A stretch of DNA of 64,000 nt. Origin: Chitinimonas_A lacunae (GTDB taxonomy: Bacteria > Pseudomonadota > Gammaproteobacteria > Burkholderiales > Chitinimonadaceae). The stretch lies in assembly GCF_042650885.1 (NCBI RefSeq), contig NZ_JBHSBU010000002.1, forward strand, positions 1-64,000, read 5' to 3'. Positions 16,935 to 25,437 of the stretch are shown in pieces (positions within the stretch are counted from its first letter, which is position 1; each line of letters starts with the position of its first letter). The position numbers and the translations under genes are program-made. The notes below the pieces were generated by a model. That model made no database searches and was not told where the DNA came from. It saw only the letters and a program-made list of their open reading frames with translations.

Positions 16935-17144
16935 TTGGAGCTACGTGCCGCTCAGATCAGTCAGGGGGATGTCGAGCGCACCCTACAGCGTCCCATTCTG
17001 ATCGCTTACGACACCAGCGTCCCCAAGCGCATTAGCTATATTCCTGCCACTGGCCTGTTCGAAATACAAAGCCCCGGTGGCAAAACTCAATGCGTTGACG
17101 TCGATGCCGCGCTAAACGCGTACAATCGGGGCGCTGCGCCCTAA
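16935..17144 (+). CDS. Small hypothetical protein at the head of the tssJ operon
   Basis: A 69-residue protein starting at a TTG (16935) with AGGAGG 8 bases upstream, which makes translation credible. The sequence MELRAAQISQGDVERTLQRPILIAYDTSVPKRISYIPATGLFEIQSPGGKTQCVDVDAALNAYN has no signal peptide or membrane segment and I do not recognise it. It is the first gene of the plus-strand arm, 97 bases before tssJ. Its position suggests a small T6SS-specific regulator or structural accessory, but this is a guess. Confidence 0.55.
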   Translation: MELRAAQISQGDVERTLQRPILIAYDTSVPKRISYIPATGLFEIQSPGGKTQCVDVDAALNAYNRGAAP

Positions 17145-17149
17145 GCGGC

Positions 17150-17166
17150 GCCGGCCGCGTGCCGGC
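17150..17166. other. Hairpin between orf69 and tssJ
   Basis: GCCGGC-CGCGT-GCCGGC follows the orf69 stop, and a run of five T occurs 11 bases later (17176-17180). It is only a weak candidate for partial termination. Confidence 0.3.
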
Positions 17167-17241
17167 CATCCTCCGTTTTTATTCGTTACCAGATTTGATT
17201 GTGCTTGAGGCGGGAGCCTGCTCCCGCGCGCGAGGTGTGAC

Positions 17242-17886
17242 GTGACGACCAGAACCCTCCCTTCGATCCGCTGGCGCCCTTGGCTGGCGCTTGCCCTGGC
17301 CACGGCGCTCGCCGGTTGTGCCACGCCGACATTGACCATGCATGCGCTGACCCAGGCGCAGCCTAATGCCAATCCCGATGCCAACGGCCGTGCGTCGCCC
17401 ATCGTGGTACGGCTCTATCAGCTCAAGGCCCCGGCCAATTTCCAGGGTGCCGACTTCTTCTCGCTATACGAACGTGACCGCCAGACGCTTGGTGAGGAAT
17501 TCATCCAGAGCGAAGAACTGGTGTTACTGCCGGGCGAGGCCCGCAAGATCGAGCGCCAGATCACGCCAGAAACCCGCTACCTGGGCGTGATCGCCGCCTT
17601 CCGCGCCATCGAGCAGGCGCAATGGCGCGGCATGTTCGAAGTGACTTCGGGCCATCGCAGCACCCTGATTTCCAAGGAAGCCACCCTGCCGATCGAAATC
17701 GAGGTCAGCGACAAGAAGGTCGAGGTTCGCCAGGCGTCCAGCCTGTCCGCCCTGCAAGAAAAGGCTCAGCAAGCGGCACAGAAAGCTGCCAGCAAAGCCG
17801 AGGAAGAGGCGAAGAAGGGCGCGACCAAAGCCGTGGAGGAGCAGGCGCAAAAAGGTGCCAAGAAGCTGCTCAAGCGTGTTCCCTAG
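17242..17886 (+). CDS. tssJ: T6SS outer-membrane lipoprotein TssJ
   Basis: A 214-residue lipoprotein. The signal peptide RWRPWLALALATALAGC ends in the lipobox LAGC (Cys at about 26). The TssJ domain follows: PIVVRLYQLKAPANFQGADFFSLYERDRQTLGEEFIQSEELVLLPGEARKIERQITPETRYLGVIAAFRAIEQAQWRG. The last 50 residues are an unusual Ala/Lys/Glu-rich coiled-coil-like tail (EKAQQAAQKAASKAEEEAKK) not needed in the core fold. The start is a GTG at 17242. TssJ anchors the TssL-TssM membrane complex to the outer membrane. Confidence 0.93.
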   Translation: MTTRTLPSIRWRPWLALALATALAGCATPTLTMHALTQAQPNANPDANGRASPIVVRLYQLKAPANFQGADFFSLYERDRQTLGEEFIQSEELVLLPGEARKIERQITPETRYLGVIAAFRAIEQAQWRGMFEVTSGHRSTLISKEATLPIEIEVSDKKVEVRQASSLSALQEKAQQAAQKAASKAEEEAKKGATKAVEEQAQKGAKKLLKRVP

Positions 17887-17920
17887 GCCACCGTCACCCA
17901 AATCGTGAATATTACACATC

Positions 17921-19252
17921 GTGAATACTAACAAGGTCGTATGGACCGAGGGGCTGTTCATCCAGCCCCATCACTTCCAGCAATTCGAACGCTATCTGGA
18001 AAATTTCGTCGAGCGGCGCGGCAACCCGCTCTGGCCCTGGGGCTGGGGCTTTGGCACCCTGCGGATCGATCCGGCCCAGCTCAAGCTCGGCAAATTTGCC
18101 CTGCACAGCGCCAGCGGGGTGTTCCGCGATGGCACCCCGTTCACCTGTGGCATCGACGACCCGATGCCGGCTGCGCTCGATATTCCGTCCGATTGCAAGG
18201 ACCAGCGTGTCATGCTGGCGCTGCCCTTGCCCGTATCAGGGGAAACCGAGGTGGCGCTCGAGCCGGGTAGTGCCCGGCTCGCCCGTTATATCGCCGGCGA
18301 AACCGAAGTTGACGATGTCACCGCGCTGGCCCGTCCGGCCACCCTGTTGGTCGGTCGGCTCAATGCCCGCCTGATGCTCGAGCGCGACGTCAGCGGCGCC
18401 TATACCGCGCTGCCTGTCGCCCGCATTCAGGAGCGTCGTGCCGATGGCGAGGTGGTGCTCGATGAGCGCTATATCCCGCCGATGCTCTCGGCCGCCGCCG
18501 ATCCCCGGCTTGACGGCTATCTGCGCGAACTGATCGGCCTGGTGCGCCAGCGCGCGCTCCATCTGGCGCAGCGGATCAACCAGCCCGGCCGTGGCAGCGT
18601 GGCCGAAGTCGCCGAATACCTGTTGCTGCAAACGCTCAACCGTTACGCCCCGCTGCTGTCGCATCTGCTCGACGTACCGATGCTGCATCCCTCCCGTCTG
18701 TTCTCGAGTGCCCTGATGCTGGCAGGCGACCTGGCGGTATTTGGCCGTGAAGACCGGTTGCCAGCCGATTTCCCGCCTTATGACCACGACGACGTCAACC
18801 CGCCTTTTGTGGCCCTGATGCACGACCTGCGCCATTCGCTGGCGCTGGTGATGGAAAGCGGCGCCGTCGCGATCGAATTGGAAGACCGCAAATTCGGCGT
18901 GCGAGTGGCGATCGTCCCCGACCTCGAACTGCTGCGCAGTGCCGGCTTCGTGCTGGCAGTACGTGCCCAGGTGCCGGCCGAGGCGCTGCGTCTGCGCCTG
19001 CCCACCCAGATCAAGATCGGCCCGATCGACAAGATCCGCGATCTGATCAATCTGCAACTGCCCGGCATCGGCGTGCAGTCGCTGCCGGTGGCACCGCGCC
19101 AGATTCCGTATCACGCCGGTTTCCATTACTTCGAACTCGACACCAATAACGAGCTGTGGCCGCAACTGGAACGTTCGGGCGGCCTTGCCCTGCATCTGGC
19201 GGGCGAATTTCCGGGCCTGGAACTTGAGTTCTGGGCAATCAAGCGGCAATAG
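17921..19252 (+). CDS. tssK: T6SS baseplate protein TssK
   Basis: A 443-residue TssK: VVWTEGLFIQPHHFQQFERYLENFVERR is the family's signature start. Later segments include RYAPLLSHLLDVPMLHPSRLFSSALMLAGDLAVFG, PPYDHDDVNPPFVALMHDLRHSL, and the C-terminal IPYHAGFHYFELDTNNELWPQLERSGGLALHLAGEFPGLELEFWAIKR, typical of TssK. It links the TssEFG baseplate to TssL/TssM. The start is a GTG at 17921 without a strong Shine-Dalgarno sequence; a short direct repeat (ATCGTGAATA, twice) spans it. It is followed 14 bases later by tssL. Confidence 0.96.
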   Translation: MNTNKVVWTEGLFIQPHHFQQFERYLENFVERRGNPLWPWGWGFGTLRIDPAQLKLGKFALHSASGVFRDGTPFTCGIDDPMPAALDIPSDCKDQRVMLALPLPVSGETEVALEPGSARLARYIAGETEVDDVTALARPATLLVGRLNARLMLERDVSGAYTALPVARIQERRADGEVVLDERYIPPMLSAAADPRLDGYLRELIGLVRQRALHLAQRINQPGRGSVAEVAEYLLLQTLNRYAPLLSHLLDVPMLHPSRLFSSALMLAGDLAVFGREDRLPADFPPYDHDDVNPPFVALMHDLRHSLALVMESGAVAIELEDRKFGVRVAIVPDLELLRSAGFVLAVRAQVPAEALRLRLPTQIKIGPIDKIRDLINLQLPGIGVQSLPVAPRQIPYHAGFHYFELDTNNELWPQLERSGGLALHLAGEFPGLELEFWAIKRQ

Positions 19253-19266
19253 GATACCCACCCGAC

Positions 19267-20526
19267 ATGGACTCCGATTTCAACCTGCTCAAGCCTTCGC
19301 CCGGCGGTGCCAGCGCCACGCCGGCCCAGGCGCTGGGTCCGGCAACCCGCTGGCCCGAGGCTGACCCCAATAATCCACTCGGCCCACAGGTCGGGGTCAA
19401 CCCGCTGGTGGCCTGCGCCAACGACCTGCTCTATATCGCCAGCCGCATCCGCCATTCCCAGCAGCATCAAGATGGCCAGGCGCTGCGCGACTTCCTGGCT
19501 GCCAAGATCCGCAGCTTCGAAGACACCGCCCGCGCCCAGGGCATCCGCCACGAGAATGTGATCGCGGCGCGCTATGTGCTGTGCACCGTGCTCGACGAGT
19601 TCGCCGCCAGCACACCGTGGGGCGGCTCGGGCAGCTGGGGTCGCCACAGCCTGCTGGTCAGCTTCCATAACGAAACCTGGGGCGGCGAGAAGGTTTTCCA
19701 GCTGATGTCGAAACTGGCCGAGAACCCGGCCGGCAACCGCGATCTGCTCGAGCTGATCTATATCTGCCTGTGCCTGGGCTTCGAGGGACGCTATCGGGTG
19801 ATCGACGGTGGCGCCGCCCAGCTCGACACGCTGCGCCGCCGCCTGCTTGAGCTGCTGCGCCAGCAACATGGTGAATACGACCGCAGCCTGTCGCCGCATT
19901 GGATGGGAGTCAGCACCGAGGTCAAGCGCAAGGCCATCATCCCGCTGTGGGTCGGCGCAGCGCTCGCGGCCGCCTTGCTGATGGTGGTGTTCTTCGCGTT
20001 CAGCATCATGCTCAACGGCGCCTCCGACCCGGTGTTTGGCGCCATCCAAAGCATCCGCAGCCGCGCCCCGGCGCTGGCGCTCGACAAGCCGGCGGCCCAG
20101 CCGCGTCTGGCCAAGTTCCTCGAACGCGAAATCGCCGAGGGCCTGGTGACAGTGGCCGACCATGAGAACCGCTCGGTGGTCACGATCCGTGGCGACGGTC
20201 TGTTCGAATCGGGCAGCGCCGAGATCCGCGCCGAGTACCTGCCGGTGCTCGACCGGATCGGCACCGAGCTGACCCGGGTCAAGGGTCAGGTGCTGGTGAC
20301 GGGTCATACCGACAATCAGCCGGTACGCAGCTTCCGCTATCCGTCGAACTGGCACCTGTCGAAAGCCCGTGCCGAGGCCGTGCGCGATGTGCTGGCCGGC
20401 AAGGTCGAACCGCAGCGCCTGTTGCTCGAAGGCCGCTCGGACAGCGACCCGGTCGCCGCCAACGACACGCCGGCCAACCGCGCCCGCAACCGTCGCGTGG
20501 AAATCACGCTGTTCGTCGCCAAGTAA
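19267..20526 (+). CDS. tssL: T6SS inner-membrane protein TssL with C-terminal OmpA domain
   Basis: A 419-residue protein. The DotU domain (about residues 45-215) has NPLVACANDLLYIASRIR, CTVLDEFAASTPWGGSGSWGRHSLLVSFHNETWGGEKVFQL and LLELIYICLCLGFEGRYRV. One membrane helix follows (about 226-248). The C-terminal OmpA-like domain (about 300-419) has DGLFESGSAEIRAEYLPVLDRIG, VLVTGHTDNQPV and NRARNRRVEITLF for peptidoglycan binding. It is therefore the extended TssL type that carries its own cell-wall anchor. Confidence 0.96.
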   Translation: MDSDFNLLKPSPGGASATPAQALGPATRWPEADPNNPLGPQVGVNPLVACANDLLYIASRIRHSQQHQDGQALRDFLAAKIRSFEDTARAQGIRHENVIAARYVLCTVLDEFAASTPWGGSGSWGRHSLLVSFHNETWGGEKVFQLMSKLAENPAGNRDLLELIYICLCLGFEGRYRVIDGGAAQLDTLRRRLLELLRQQHGEYDRSLSPHWMGVSTEVKRKAIIPLWVGAALAAALLMVVFFAFSIMLNGASDPVFGAIQSIRSRAPALALDKPAAQPRLAKFLEREIAEGLVTVADHENRSVVTIRGDGLFESGSAEIRAEYLPVLDRIGTELTRVKGQVLVTGHTDNQPVRSFRYPSNWHLSKARAEAVRDVLAGKVEPQRLLLEGRSDSDPVAANDTPANRARNRRVEITLFVAK

Positions 20527-20531
20527 CCATG

Positions 20532-20553
20532 CCGGGCGGCCCTGGCCGCCCGG
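20532..20553. other. Strong GC hairpin between tssL and tssM
   Basis: CCGGGCGGCC-CT-GGCCGCCCGG is a perfect 10-bp inverted repeat in the 42-base gap. There is no T-run after it, so it is unlikely to terminate; it could influence tssM translation or RNA stability. Confidence 0.55.
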
Positions 20554-20568
20554 ACTTGCCCGAGTCGT

Positions 20569-23500
20569 ATGATGAGACGCTTTTTCGGATTCCTGTTTAA
20601 TCGCTGGTTGCTGATCGCGCTGGGTTTCCTGTGCTTTGCACTGGTGGTCTGGTTCGTCGGCCCTCTGATCGCCATCGCCGAATGGAAGCCGCTGGCGCCG
20701 GTGTGGGTGCGGCTGACCCTGATACTGGGTGTGATCGGCCTCTATCTGCTGCGTCAGCTCTACCGTCTGGCGCGCACGCTCTACGCCAGCCGCAAGATCG
20801 AAGCCGGCATGGCCGGGCGCGATACCAAGCTGGGCGAACCCACGGCCGAACACGACGAGCTGGGCCAGCGCTTCAACGAAGCCCTGGCCATCCTCAAGCA
20901 GGCGCGCGTCCAGGCAGCTGGCGGCGGCTTCAAGGGCTGGCTCGCCAAGCTCGACACCAGCCGTCATCTCTATCAGTTGCCCTGGTATGTGATCGTGGGC
21001 GCGCCCGGTACCGGCAAGACCACGGCGCTGGCCAATTCGGGCCTGCAATTCCCGCTGGCCGACAAATACGGCGAGGAAGGGGTGCAGGGCGTCGGCGGCA
21101 CGCGCAACTGCCACTGGCTGTTCAGCGACCGGGCCGTGCTGCTCGACACCGCTGGCCGCTACTCTACCCACGACAGCAACAAAGCCGCCGACGGCGCCGA
21201 GTGGGCCAAGTTCCTCGGCCTGCTGTCGCGTCACCGGCCGCGTCAGCCGATCAACGGCGTGCTGGTGGCCATCAGCGCCACCGACCTGATGCAAAGCACC
21301 TCGGTCGAACTCGATATCCAGGCCAATGCCCTGCGCGCCCGTATCCAGGAATTGCGCGACGAGCTGAAGATCGACTTCCCGCTCTATGTGCTGATCACCA
21401 AACTCGACCTGCTGGCCGGCTTTGGCGAATTCTTCGACGACCTGACCGCCGAAGAGCGGGCCCAGGTCTGGGGCATGACCCTGCCGCTGCCCGCTGCGGG
21501 CGAGCAGGTGGCATTCGACAGCGTCAGCGCCGAATTCGACGGTCTGATGGACCGGCTCCATGCCCGTCTGCTCGACCGGCTCGAACGCGAGCGCGATGCC
21601 GGCCGGCGTGAACGGCTCTACGCCTTCCCGCAGCGCTTTGCGGTGCTCAAGGCGCCGCTGGCCGAATTCACCCGCCGCGTGTTTGCCCAGACGCCCTATC
21701 AGGAGCGCAGCCTGCTGCGCGGCATCTATTTCACCAGCGGCACCCAGAGCGGCCAGCCGGTAGACCCACTGCTGGGCCGGGTATCGGACGCCCTGGCCGT
21801 CGAGCGCGGCGACAACCAGTCGCGCAGCGCAGCCGTCAACCGCAGCCACTTCATCAGCCGCCTGCTGACCGATGTGGTGTTTGCCGAAGCGGGCCTGGCC
21901 GGTCTCAACCGGCGCTGGCAGCGCCAGCGGATGCTGCTCGCCGGCGGCGGTTACGCCAGTCTGGCCTTGCTGTCGGTGGGCGCGCTCGCCGCCTGGACCG
22001 TCAGCTACTTCCGCAACCAGGACTATATCGACACGGTCGCCAAGCAAGTGCCGCCCGTGCGCACCCAGGTGGAAAAGCTGGGCAGCCCCGAAACCGGCCA
22101 GCTCAGCGATCTGGTACCGGTGCTCAAGGCCGCCTACAACGTTGCCTCGACCCCCGAGGTGACACGCGAGGATTCGCCGCTGGCCATGCATTTCGGCCTC
22201 TATATTGGCGACAAGCTGCACGCCTCGGCCGACAACGCCTACCAGCGCCTGCTGCAAGACGCGCTGCTGCCGCGCATCGCGCTGCGGCTTGAGGACCAGC
22301 TCAAGTCTTCAGAAGACCCCGAATTGCAGTACGAGGCGCTGAAGACCTATCTGATGCTGCATGACAGCAACCATTTCGACGCCACCGATTTCAAGGCCTG
22401 GGTAATGGCCGACTGGGAAACGGCCCTGGCACGCGAAGTCACCACCGAACAGCGGACCGAACTTGAGCGTCATCTCGATGCGATGCTGGCCAGAAAGCCG
22501 CTGATCAGCCCCTTGCCGATGAATCAGCAACTGGTGGCCGAGGCCCGCGAGAAGCTACAGCAACGCACCCTGCCCGAGCGGGTCTATGGCCGGATCAAAC
22601 GACTTGGCGTCGGCGAAGATCTGCCCGCCTTCAAGATCAGCGAGGCAGCCGGCCCGTCGGCCATGCTGGTGTTCACCCGCGCCAGCGGCGAGCCGCTGAC
22701 CAAGGGCGTGCCGGGCTTTTTCTCGGTACGCGGCTATTACCAGGCCTTTACCAAGGCAGTCGACAAGGTGGCCGTCACCATGGCGGCCGAACAGGTGTGG
22801 GTCCTCAACGTCAAGGTCGGCCCTGATGGCAAGCCGCTTGGCGAGACCATCGACCCGATCGTGTTCAAGCGGCTCAACGAGGATGTGCGCCGGCTCTATC
22901 TGATGGAGTACGCCAATACCTGGGAGCGCTTTGTCAACGATATCCGCCTGATCCAGTTCGGCAATCTGCAACAGAGCGTGCGCGCTGCCCGTCTGTTGTC
23001 GGCCGCCGACTCGCCGCTGTCGAATCTGCTGCGTGGCATCGTGCGCGAAACCTCGCTCACCCAGATCGCCGAGGAGAACAAGACCATCACCGACCGCGCC
23101 AGCGAGGCAGTGGTAGGCCAGAAGAACAATCTGCTGCGCCTGATCGGCCAGAACGACCCGCTGGCCGGCAAGTCGCAAGGCACGACCGGTCGGATCGAGC
23201 GTATCGTCGACGACCGCTTCGAGGGCCTGCGCCGGCTGGTGATCAGCCCGACCCCGGGCGGGGCGGCGCCGCTCGATGCCTCGCTGTCGCTGATGAACGA
23301 GTTCTACACCTATCTGACCGCCACCGAGACCGCCGTCCAGTCGGGTTCGGCGCCGCCGCAGAGTGATCTGCCGACCCGGCTCAAGGCCGAAGCCGACCGC
23401 ATGCCCGAACCGATGCGCTCGATGATGCAGTCGCTCTCCACCGCGGGCGTGTCGCAGGCCCTGGTCGAGACACGCAAGAATCTGTCGAGCCATCTGGGTT

Positions 23501-24180
23501 CGGCCGTGGGCGACTTCTGTAGCAAGGCGATCAACAGCCGCTACCCGTTCAATCGCAATGCCTCAAGCGATGTGCGACCGGAGGACTTTGCCAAGGTCTT
23601 CGCCACGGGTGGCGTGCTCGATGACTTCTTCCAGCGCAATCTGGCCAGCTTTGTCGATGTCACCAAGAAGCCCTGGACCTTCCGCAAGGTCGGCGAAGGC
23701 AGCATGGGCGACAGTTCCGGCGCGCTGATCCAGTTCCAGCGTGCTGCCACGATCCGCGACGTGTTCTTCCAGGGCGGCGCGCGGACGCCGTCGCTGCGGC
23801 TCGATTTCAAGCCAGTCGAGATGGATGCCAGCCTGATCCAGTCCACGCTCGATATCGACGGCCAGCTGGTGCGTTACAGCCACGGCCCGCAGACCTCGAC
23901 CACCGTCACCTGGCCCGGCCCCAAGGGCGGCCATCAGGTGCGGCTGTCGCTGACCGGCACCGGTGGCGCCGAAGTGGGCGGCCTGAGCTTCGAAGGCGCC
24001 TGGGCCCTGTTCCGCGCCATCGACCGCGCCCAGGTGACGCCAGGATCGCAGCCCGAGCGCTTCCGCGTCAGCTTCGATATCAACGGCAAGAAGATCCAGT
24101 ACGAAGTCACGGCCGGCAGCGTGCTGAACCCGTTCCGTCTAGCCGACCTGGCCCAGTTCCAGTGTCCGGCGCAACTGTGA
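20569..24180 (+). CDS. tssM: T6SS inner-membrane protein TssM (IcmF)
   Basis: A 1203-residue TssM. Two membrane helices lie at about 12-34 and 46-63, and a third at about 455-478. The cytoplasmic NTPase-like domain has an intact Walker A GAPGTGKT (144-151), GTRNCHWLFSDRAVLLDTAGRY and LYVLITKLDLLAGFGEFF. The periplasmic IcmF/VasK region follows, ending KKIQYEVTAGSVLNPFRLADLAQFQCPAQL, the usual TssM C-terminus. It forms the trans-envelope channel with TssL and TssJ. The start ATG lies 42 bases after tssL, and tagF begins 9 bases after its stop. Confidence 0.97.
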   Translation: MMRRFFGFLFNRWLLIALGFLCFALVVWFVGPLIAIAEWKPLAPVWVRLTLILGVIGLYLLRQLYRLARTLYASRKIEAGMAGRDTKLGEPTAEHDELGQRFNEALAILKQARVQAAGGGFKGWLAKLDTSRHLYQLPWYVIVGAPGTGKTTALANSGLQFPLADKYGEEGVQGVGGTRNCHWLFSDRAVLLDTAGRYSTHDSNKAADGAEWAKFLGLLSRHRPRQPINGVLVAISATDLMQSTSVELDIQANALRARIQELRDELKIDFPLYVLITKLDLLAGFGEFFDDLTAEERAQVWGMTLPLPAAGEQVAFDSVSAEFDGLMDRLHARLLDRLERERDAGRRERLYAFPQRFAVLKAPLAEFTRRVFAQTPYQERSLLRGIYFTSGTQSGQPVDPLLGRVSDALAVERGDNQSRSAAVNRSHFISRLLTDVVFAEAGLAGLNRRWQRQRMLLAGGGYASLALLSVGALAAWTVSYFRNQDYIDTVAKQVPPVRTQVEKLGSPETGQLSDLVPVLKAAYNVASTPEVTREDSPLAMHFGLYIGDKLHASADNAYQRLLQDALLPRIALRLEDQLKSSEDPELQYEALKTYLMLHDSNHFDATDFKAWVMADWETALAREVTTEQRTELERHLDAMLARKPLISPLPMNQQLVAEAREKLQQRTLPERVYGRIKRLGVGEDLPAFKISEAAGPSAMLVFTRASGEPLTKGVPGFFSVRGYYQAFTKAVDKVAVTMAAEQVWVLNVKVGPDGKPLGETIDPIVFKRLNEDVRRLYLMEYANTWERFVNDIRLIQFGNLQQSVRAARLLSAADSPLSNLLRGIVRETSLTQIAEENKTITDRASEAVVGQKNNLLRLIGQNDPLAGKSQGTTGRIERIVDDRFEGLRRLVISPTPGGAAPLDASLSLMNEFYTYLTATETAVQSGSAPPQSDLPTRLKAEADRMPEPMRSMMQSLSTAGVSQALVETRKNLSSHLGSAVGDFCSKAINSRYPFNRNASSDVRPEDFAKVFATGGVLDDFFQRNLASFVDVTKKPWTFRKVGEGSMGDSSGALIQFQRAATIRDVFFQGGARTPSLRLDFKPVEMDASLIQSTLDIDGQLVRYSHGPQTSTTVTWPGPKGGHQVRLSLTGTGGAEVGGLSFEGAWALFRAIDRAQVTPGSQPERFRVSFDINGKKIQYEVTAGSVLNPFRLADLAQFQCPAQL

Positions 24181-24189
24181 GGCCTGCTT

Positions 24190-24903
24190 ATGCATGACCT
24201 GCCCGTCGCCGGTTGGTACGGCAAGATTCCGGCCCTGTCCGATTTCGCCTCGCGTCGGCTCGACCCGGCCTTTGTATCAGGCTGGGATAGCTGGCTGCGT
24301 GCCTCCCTGCTGGCCAGCCGCGAGCGGCTTGGCCAGTCCTGGCTGGAACGCTATCTGACCGCCCGGGTATGGCGCTTTCTGATTACCCCGGGCGTGCTCG
24401 GCCCCCATGCCGCCATGGGGGTGATGATGCCCAGTGTCGATGGCGTCGGCCGCTATTATCCGTTCGCCATCTGCGCCCAGCTCAGCACGCCTTGGGTATC
24501 GCGGCTGACCCGCGCCGACAGCCTTGCCTGGTTCGACCAGATCGAATCGGTGGCGCTGGCGGCGCTGGCCAAGAATCTGTCGCCCGAGCTGATCGACGAG
24601 GCGCTGGCGCGGATTCCCGTGCCGCGCGGATTGCCTGACGACAGCCAGCTCGACGATTCGGTCGCCCGGCTGGTCGACGGCTGGCATCTGCGGCCCGACT
24701 CGACCGGGATGGTGCGGCTCAATGGCGGCCGCACCCTCAATGACGCCCTGCTGTGTCTGGGCCGCGCCAACTTCAGCCGACTGGTCGAAGGCAAGACCCT
24801 GTGGTGGACCGGCGCCAGCGAGGGCATACCGCCCATGCTGGTGCGCTACGACAGCATGCCGCCGCCGCACAGCTTCGCCCACTTCCTGCAACCGGGCAGT
24901 TAA
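24190..24903 (+). CDS. tagF: T6SS-associated protein TagF
   Basis: A 237-residue TagF: GWYGKIPALSDFASRRLDPAFVSGWDSWLRASLLASRERLG, WRFLITPGVLGPHAAMGVMMPSVDGVGRYYPFAI, and TLWWTGASEGIPPMLVRYDSMPPPHSFAHFL near the end are family-typical. In Pseudomonas and Agrobacterium TagF represses T6SS assembly post-translationally, partly through the FHA protein. A TagH/FHA gene is present at 35994, but no PpkA or PppA gene is in this window. Confidence 0.9.
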   Translation: MHDLPVAGWYGKIPALSDFASRRLDPAFVSGWDSWLRASLLASRERLGQSWLERYLTARVWRFLITPGVLGPHAAMGVMMPSVDGVGRYYPFAICAQLSTPWVSRLTRADSLAWFDQIESVALAALAKNLSPELIDEALARIPVPRGLPDDSQLDDSVARLVDGWHLRPDSTGMVRLNGGRTLNDALLCLGRANFSRLVEGKTLWWTGASEGIPPMLVRYDSMPPPHSFAHFLQPGS

Positions 24904-24907
24904 GGCG

Positions 24908-25405
24908 ATGGACAGTCCGCCGCTGCGCGACCAGCTCCGACCGGCCCTGCTTGACCGGCTGACCGACCATCATGTCGACAATCGCCATGATGCGGCCGAG
25001 ACGCCTGGACTACGCCGCAATGACTATCAGGACAGCGTGCAGCGCGATCTGGCCTGGCTGCTCAATGCCATCCGACTCGAAAGCAATATCGATCTGTCGC
25101 CCTACCCGGAAGTGCGCAACTCGGTGGTCAATTTCGGTCTGCCGGCCTTTTCGGGCAGCATGCTGGCCACGCTCAATCCGCTCGATCTGGAAAAGGCGAT
25201 CCATAGCGCCATTCTCCGCTTCGAGCCGCGTATCGATCCGGCTTCGCTGGAAGTCAAGATGATCGATTCGGAAGACATGACCCACCACAATCTGCTGGGT
25301 TTCCGGATCCGTGGCATGTTGTGGGCCCAGCCTTATCCGATCGAATTGCTGCTTCGCACCCAACTCGACATCGACTGCGGCGAATTCCGCCTCGAAGCCG
25401 AATAA
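24908..25405 (+). CDS. tssE: T6SS baseplate protein TssE (gp25-like)
   Basis: A 165-residue TssE starting at the ATG at 24908, 4 bases after tagF. QRDLAWLLNAIRLESNIDLSPYPEVRNSVVNFGLPAFSGSML is the gp25-like lysozyme-fold core of baseplate TssE; IHSAILRFEPRIDPASLEVKM and FRIRGMLWAQPYPIELLLRTQLDIDCGEF follow. The order tagF-tssE-tssF-tssG is compact and clearly one operon. Confidence 0.95.
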   Translation: MDSPPLRDQLRPALLDRLTDHHVDNRHDAAETPGLRRNDYQDSVQRDLAWLLNAIRLESNIDLSPYPEVRNSVVNFGLPAFSGSMLATLNPLDLEKAIHSAILRFEPRIDPASLEVKMIDSEDMTHHNLLGFRIRGMLWAQPYPIELLLRTQLDIDCGEFRLEAE

Positions 25406-25437
25406 ACCGCCATTTTTCCCGCCCTGCTACCGCGTCG

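Noticed and set aside
19126..22257. A 1043-codon minus-strand open frame opposite tssL and tssM
   Set aside because: It is the antisense shadow of high-GC genes; the plus strand encodes full-length TssL and TssM with clear domains.
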